The position numbers were made by a program, and so were the translations under genes. DNA of 64,000 bases from Clostridia bacterium. Lineage in GTDB: Bacteria; Bacillota; Clostridia; Oscillospirales; CAG-272. This document shows positions 61,079 to 64,000 of the stretch, piece after piece. Location: contig CAAGGQ010000081.1 in the NCBI GenBank assembly GCA_900769475.1, positions 5,353 through 69,352 on the forward strand. The letters run 5' to 3'. Position 1 is the stretch's first letter; each line of letters begins with the position of its first letter. The notes beneath the pieces are model-generated. The model had not been told where the DNA came from. It was given only the letters and a program-made list of their open reading frames with translations, and ran no database searches.

Positions 61079-64000
61079 TTACTGGTAAGAAGCGAGTGCC
61101 GTGGCTATATTGTCAAGGCAAACCGAGATAAAGTATACCAGCTGCTCCTCATTCAGGCTATCAATGCTGTAACCGCCGTTCTTAGGCTCGGCCGTCTGCT
61201 TGGTAACGTTCATGTAGTAGGGCTGAAGCTTTACCTTATTGGAAACCGTCTGCTTAGCAATGGTGATCTCTGCATCGATCAGAGCGTCGTTGGCCTCGAT
61301 CGCACGAATATCCTTCAGGTAATCATAGGAAAGAAGTGCGGAGAAATCATCGGCAACTTCCTTGAGCTGATTGATCTTTTCGTTTGCGATGGCGTACTTG
61401 GCACTGTTGATAACGGCAGAATACTTGGAAGCGTTGGTCTCCTCCAGAATCTTCATGGCTTCCAGAGCCTGGTCTTTTCTCTTCTCAGCCAGGGTCTGAC
61501 CAATTTCCAGAGTTTCCAGCTTGAACTCCTCACGCTTACGAGTGATCTCTTTGTTGATGGTGTTGATGTAGCTCAGGATCTCGGTACTGGGATCGGCGTC
61601 ATCGTTGTAAGCGGACAGGAATGCAAAGTCGGTGTAACGGTCAATAATGTAGTAACCGGGGTAGTTAGGAACCGATGCCAGGTTCTCGTACTGCTTGGAT
61701 ACTTCCTCGTACTCCTCACGGGTCCAAGGCATACTTTCAAGGGCTACGCGGTTTGCGGTAGGATGCTTTGCAGAGTCACCGATGATAGCAACCATTTCGT
61801 TTGCGTAAGCAACCTGACACTCAGCGCCGGTGTACCACTTGATGTATTCCCAAGCGGCTTCCTTCTTCTCCACACCGGAGATCATAACCGTTGCGTCAAC
61901 GTTTGCAACCGACTGGTTGTTGATATAGGTGTTGCCGTTCTCATCGGTATGCTCATAACCGGGAACGGGAACAAAGGTCCAACAGCCTTCAATTTCGGTT
62001 GCGAAAACCTTCAATTTATTATAAAGGGAGGTATAGTTGGAGATGATGATGGGCATTTCACCGGTTCTGAAACGGTTGGCCGCATCGTACTTATAGGGGA
62101 ACGAGAACTGGGTGAACATGTCACACATGGTCTCAAAGGCATTCAAACCAACCACGGAATCCAGGTTAATTCTCATACCTTCATCTGCGAAGAGTTCGCC
62201 TTCCATCTGGTACAGGTGGATCTTGTAGCTGGTGGTAACACCGATTTCCATGTTGTTGGATTCCAGCTTGGACTGTGCTACGTAAACCTCTTCCCAAGTG
62301 GAGGGAATCTCGATGCCCAGCTCGGCGAGAATATCAACACGAACGAACATCATCGCAAATTCCTGGTTCTCGGGCAGACCGTAGTAGTGCAATTCACCGT
62401 CTGCATCGTAGGTTCCAAGAACCAGCATAGCCGCATCGTTAAAGTTTGCGGTGGCTTCGTCGAAGCCTTTCATATCTTCAATATTGATCAATGCGCCACG
62501 GATTGCGTAGTTAATTACGCTTGCCTGGCCCAATCCAAGGTAAACGTCGGGACCCATGCCTGCCAGAATGGAGGGGAGCAGGGTGCTACCAACAACCAGC
62601 TTCAGGTCAACGGCGATCTTGGTATCCTGAGTGAACTGGTTGGTGGACAGGTTACGAATAACGTTTGCCTGGTCACGTCCGTAAGGAACCCATACGCTAA
62701 TGGTTTCGGTAGCATCGCTGTTCTCCATAGCGCCCATGTGGTTGTAGTCACGGAAGAAGGACTGAATAAAGCTGCTCAGCTCGTGAATCAGCGACTTGAA
62801 GAAGCCGGCGGCTCCTGCGGGAGGCTCCACGGTGGAGGGCTGGATAGTAACGTAGTCCAGCTCCAGAGGCTGAGTCTTAGCGTCGGTCAGGAAGGTACCC
62901 AGTGAACCAACGTAGCTCTTGAAGTTATTCAGGTTCTTAGCAATGGCGTCCTCGTCGGCTACCATCTTCTGCAGCAGGTCAACCAGCTTGTCGCAGATAC
63001 CGGTGTAGGTAGAAGCATCACCGGAGGTATCCTTCAGGAACTGGGATACTACTGCCAACCGTTTAGACTGATCGTACATGCTCATCAGCGTGTCGGGCAG
63101 CAGACGGTTGAAGTTGTAGTCACGGTAATCGTCGGGGGAGGAACCGGTGAGCTTAATGATGCTCAGGTAGTCGTTATTCAGAATGGTCAGAATATCCTCT
63201 ACCTCTTGCACCAGGCTGCTCATGGTACCCAGAGTAACCTCCAGGTGCAGGGTGTAAACAACGCCTGCCTCCAGATATACCTTATAGGAAGAAACGCCGT
63301 CGCTGGTCAGATTGGTTACCTGCCAACCGGAGTTATAATTGTAGCGAAGCTCTGCAGCCTCTGCAAAAGGAACGCCGTTGTAGTAGCCCGCGGTGTTACC
63401 GTACTTTGCGGAATAGGCCTGTGCGCTCTCAAACTCGGTGAAGAGCTTAAGGATACGGCTAACGTACATACCGTCCAGGTAACTCTGCTGGAAACGGGAG
63501 TAGATATCATACATACCCGAATCGCTTACCGAGAACTGATACTGGATCCACTGACCTGCGGTTGCCCACTTCTCGGTACCAATGGTATTGAGGAGCGTTC
63601 TGTGGGTATCGGCAGGAGAGGTGAGAGCCGAGGTTCTGTCCTCTACGGGGAATACAACGTTGGTAGAGGTATTGCTAGGATACTCGGCCTCGATCTTCAC
63701 CACGTCGGTTCCTTCCTTATTTCCAACCTGCTCGGTCACCTTCTTGAGGTATTCCTCATAGGAAATCACGGTGGTGTAAGGAGTAAGAATGATATGGGAG
63801 ATGGCCATAGGCTCGTTTACGCCCTCCAGGGTGAAGCTCAGCTCACCATTGGCGTCAGGCTTCAAAGCAAAGCCAAAATCGTCCCCGTAGAAGCCGTCGC
63901 TGTCATGCATGGTGTAGCCGGTCCAAGCGGGAGCCTGCTGCATGGAGGGACGCATCTCGTTGTTACCCATATCGGTGGTAAAGAAACGCAGACTATACTT
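61079..64000 (-). CDS. Very large extracellular solute-binding protein, N-terminus beyond window
   Basis: At least 973 residues; the frame is open to the window edge, and the residues before the first visible Met (YSLRFFTTD) continue the same fold. In order: a beta-sandwich (GFYGDDFGFALKPDANGEL), a CBM6/35-like domain (KIEAEYPSN to YTLHLEV), a helical linker, then a family 1 solute-binding domain (about 440-850) with ISVWVPYGRDQANV, GMGPDVYLGLG and AAWEYIKWYTG. A coiled-coil C-terminus follows. Usual binding proteins have about 450 residues, so this one combines glycan capture with transport. Confidence 0.85.
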   Translation of the reverse strand, partial: KYSLRFFTTDMGNNEMRPSMQQAPAWTGYTMHDSDGFYGDDFGFALKPDANGELSFTLEGVNEPMAISHIILTPYTTVISYEEYLKKVTEQVGNKEGTDVVKIEAEYPSNTSTNVVFPVEDRTSALTSPADTHRTLLNTIGTEKWATAGQWIQYQFSVSDSGMYDIYSRFQQSYLDGMYVSRILKLFTEFESAQAYSAKYGNTAGYYNGVPFAEAAELRYNYNSGWQVTNLTSDGVSSYKVYLEAGVVYTLHLEVTLGTMSSLVQEVEDILTILNNDYLSIIKLTGSSPDDYRDYNFNRLLPDTLMSMYDQSKRLAVVSQFLKDTSGDASTYTGICDKLVDLLQKMVADEDAIAKNLNNFKSYVGSLGTFLTDAKTQPLELDYVTIQPSTVEPPAGAAGFFKSLIHELSSFIQSFFRDYNHMGAMENSDATETISVWVPYGRDQANVIRNLSTNQFTQDTKIAVDLKLVVGSTLLPSILAGMGPDVYLGLGQASVINYAIRGALINIEDMKGFDEATANFNDAAMLVLGTYDADGELHYYGLPENQEFAMMFVRVDILAELGIEIPSTWEEVYVAQSKLESNNMEIGVTTSYKIHLYQMEGELFADEGMRINLDSVVGLNAFETMCDMFTQFSFPYKYDAANRFRTGEMPIIISNYTSLYNKLKVFATEIEGCWTFVPVPGYEHTDENGNTYINNQSVANVDATVMISGVEKKEAAWEYIKWYTGAECQVAYANEMVAIIGDSAKHPTANRVALESMPWTREEYEEVSKQYENLASVPNYPGYYIIDRYTDFAFLSAYNDDADPSTEILSYINTINKEITRKREEFKLETLEIGQTLAEKRKDQALEAMKILEETNASKYSAVINSAKYAIANEKINQLKEVADDFSALLSYDYLKDIRAIEANDALIDAEITIAKQTVSNKVKLQPYYMNVTKQTAEPKNGGYSIDSLNEEQLVYFISVCLDNIATALASYQ

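Overview
The window reads as chromosomal DNA of an endospore-forming Clostridia-type bacterium (Bacillota), probably an uncultured gut or rumen lineage. The signs are strong AGGAGG-type ribosome binding sites, consensus sigma-A promoters, SpoIIE, RicT, a 2[4Fe-4S] ferredoxin, GTP-dependent PEP carboxykinase, XRE regulators and typical firmicute dispersed repeats. It is mostly GC-balanced; a few AT-richer patches (the 3' third of the rlmD fusion, an XRE-TPR gene) look acquired. No rRNA, tRNA or CRISPR array was seen.

Layout. 1-17.6 kb is almost entirely minus strand. From a consensus promoter at 17609-17637 run a DUF1858 gene, trmK, a Nif3-like gene, a phosphatase and rlmD (fused to a nucleotidyltransferase-like module), followed without an obvious break by about fourteen small hydrolases and transferases (GH43, phosphoesterase, HAD, several SGNH esterases including a tandem DUF4886 pair, two metallo-beta-lactamase-fold proteins, PHP, nitroreductase, GNAT, an APH-like kinase). 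17.7-24.9 kb is plus strand: holB, ricT, ferredoxin, a TrmN6-like methyltransferase, a small membrane protein, a TtcA-like protein and a YgiQ-type radical SAM enzyme. 24.9-26.6 kb is a minus-strand regulator operon. 26.7-33.9 kb is a compact phage-derived cassette for capsid and DNA packaging only. 33.9-38.9 kb holds spoIIE and a glmM/acyltransferase operon. 39.1-41.6 kb holds a radical SAM/SPASM enzyme next to a membrane protein with a Cys-Ala-repeat tail. 41.6-47.5 kb holds a secreted EEP-domain lipoprotein, pckG and ligA. 47.7-48.9 kb holds a MITE-like repeat and an XRE-TPR regulator. 49.0-51.0 kb is a heparinase II/III-like lyase, convergent with a large carbohydrate-transport operon (51.1-64.0 kb) that has two permease pairs, a DUF5696 surface protein, an NHL-TPR-Yip1 membrane protein and a very large solute-binding protein cut by the window edge.

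Most notable points. (i) A glmS-type ribozyme core lies on the minus strand immediately 3' of the glmM/acyltransferase genes and before an intrinsic terminator, so in a 3' UTR and not in front of glmS. (ii) A radical SAM/SPASM enzyme is paired with a membrane protein whose predicted cytosolic tail carries five alternating Cys-Ala units, which suggests a membrane-anchored modification substrate. (iii) A seven-gene capsid/packaging cassette has no integrase, replication, tail or lysis genes, and is preceded by four TGGCA units at exact 10-bp spacing. (iv) An rlmD gene is extended in frame by a nucleotidyltransferase-like module that ends in a second, degenerate copy of the rlmD 3' end, as expected at a known integration hotspot.
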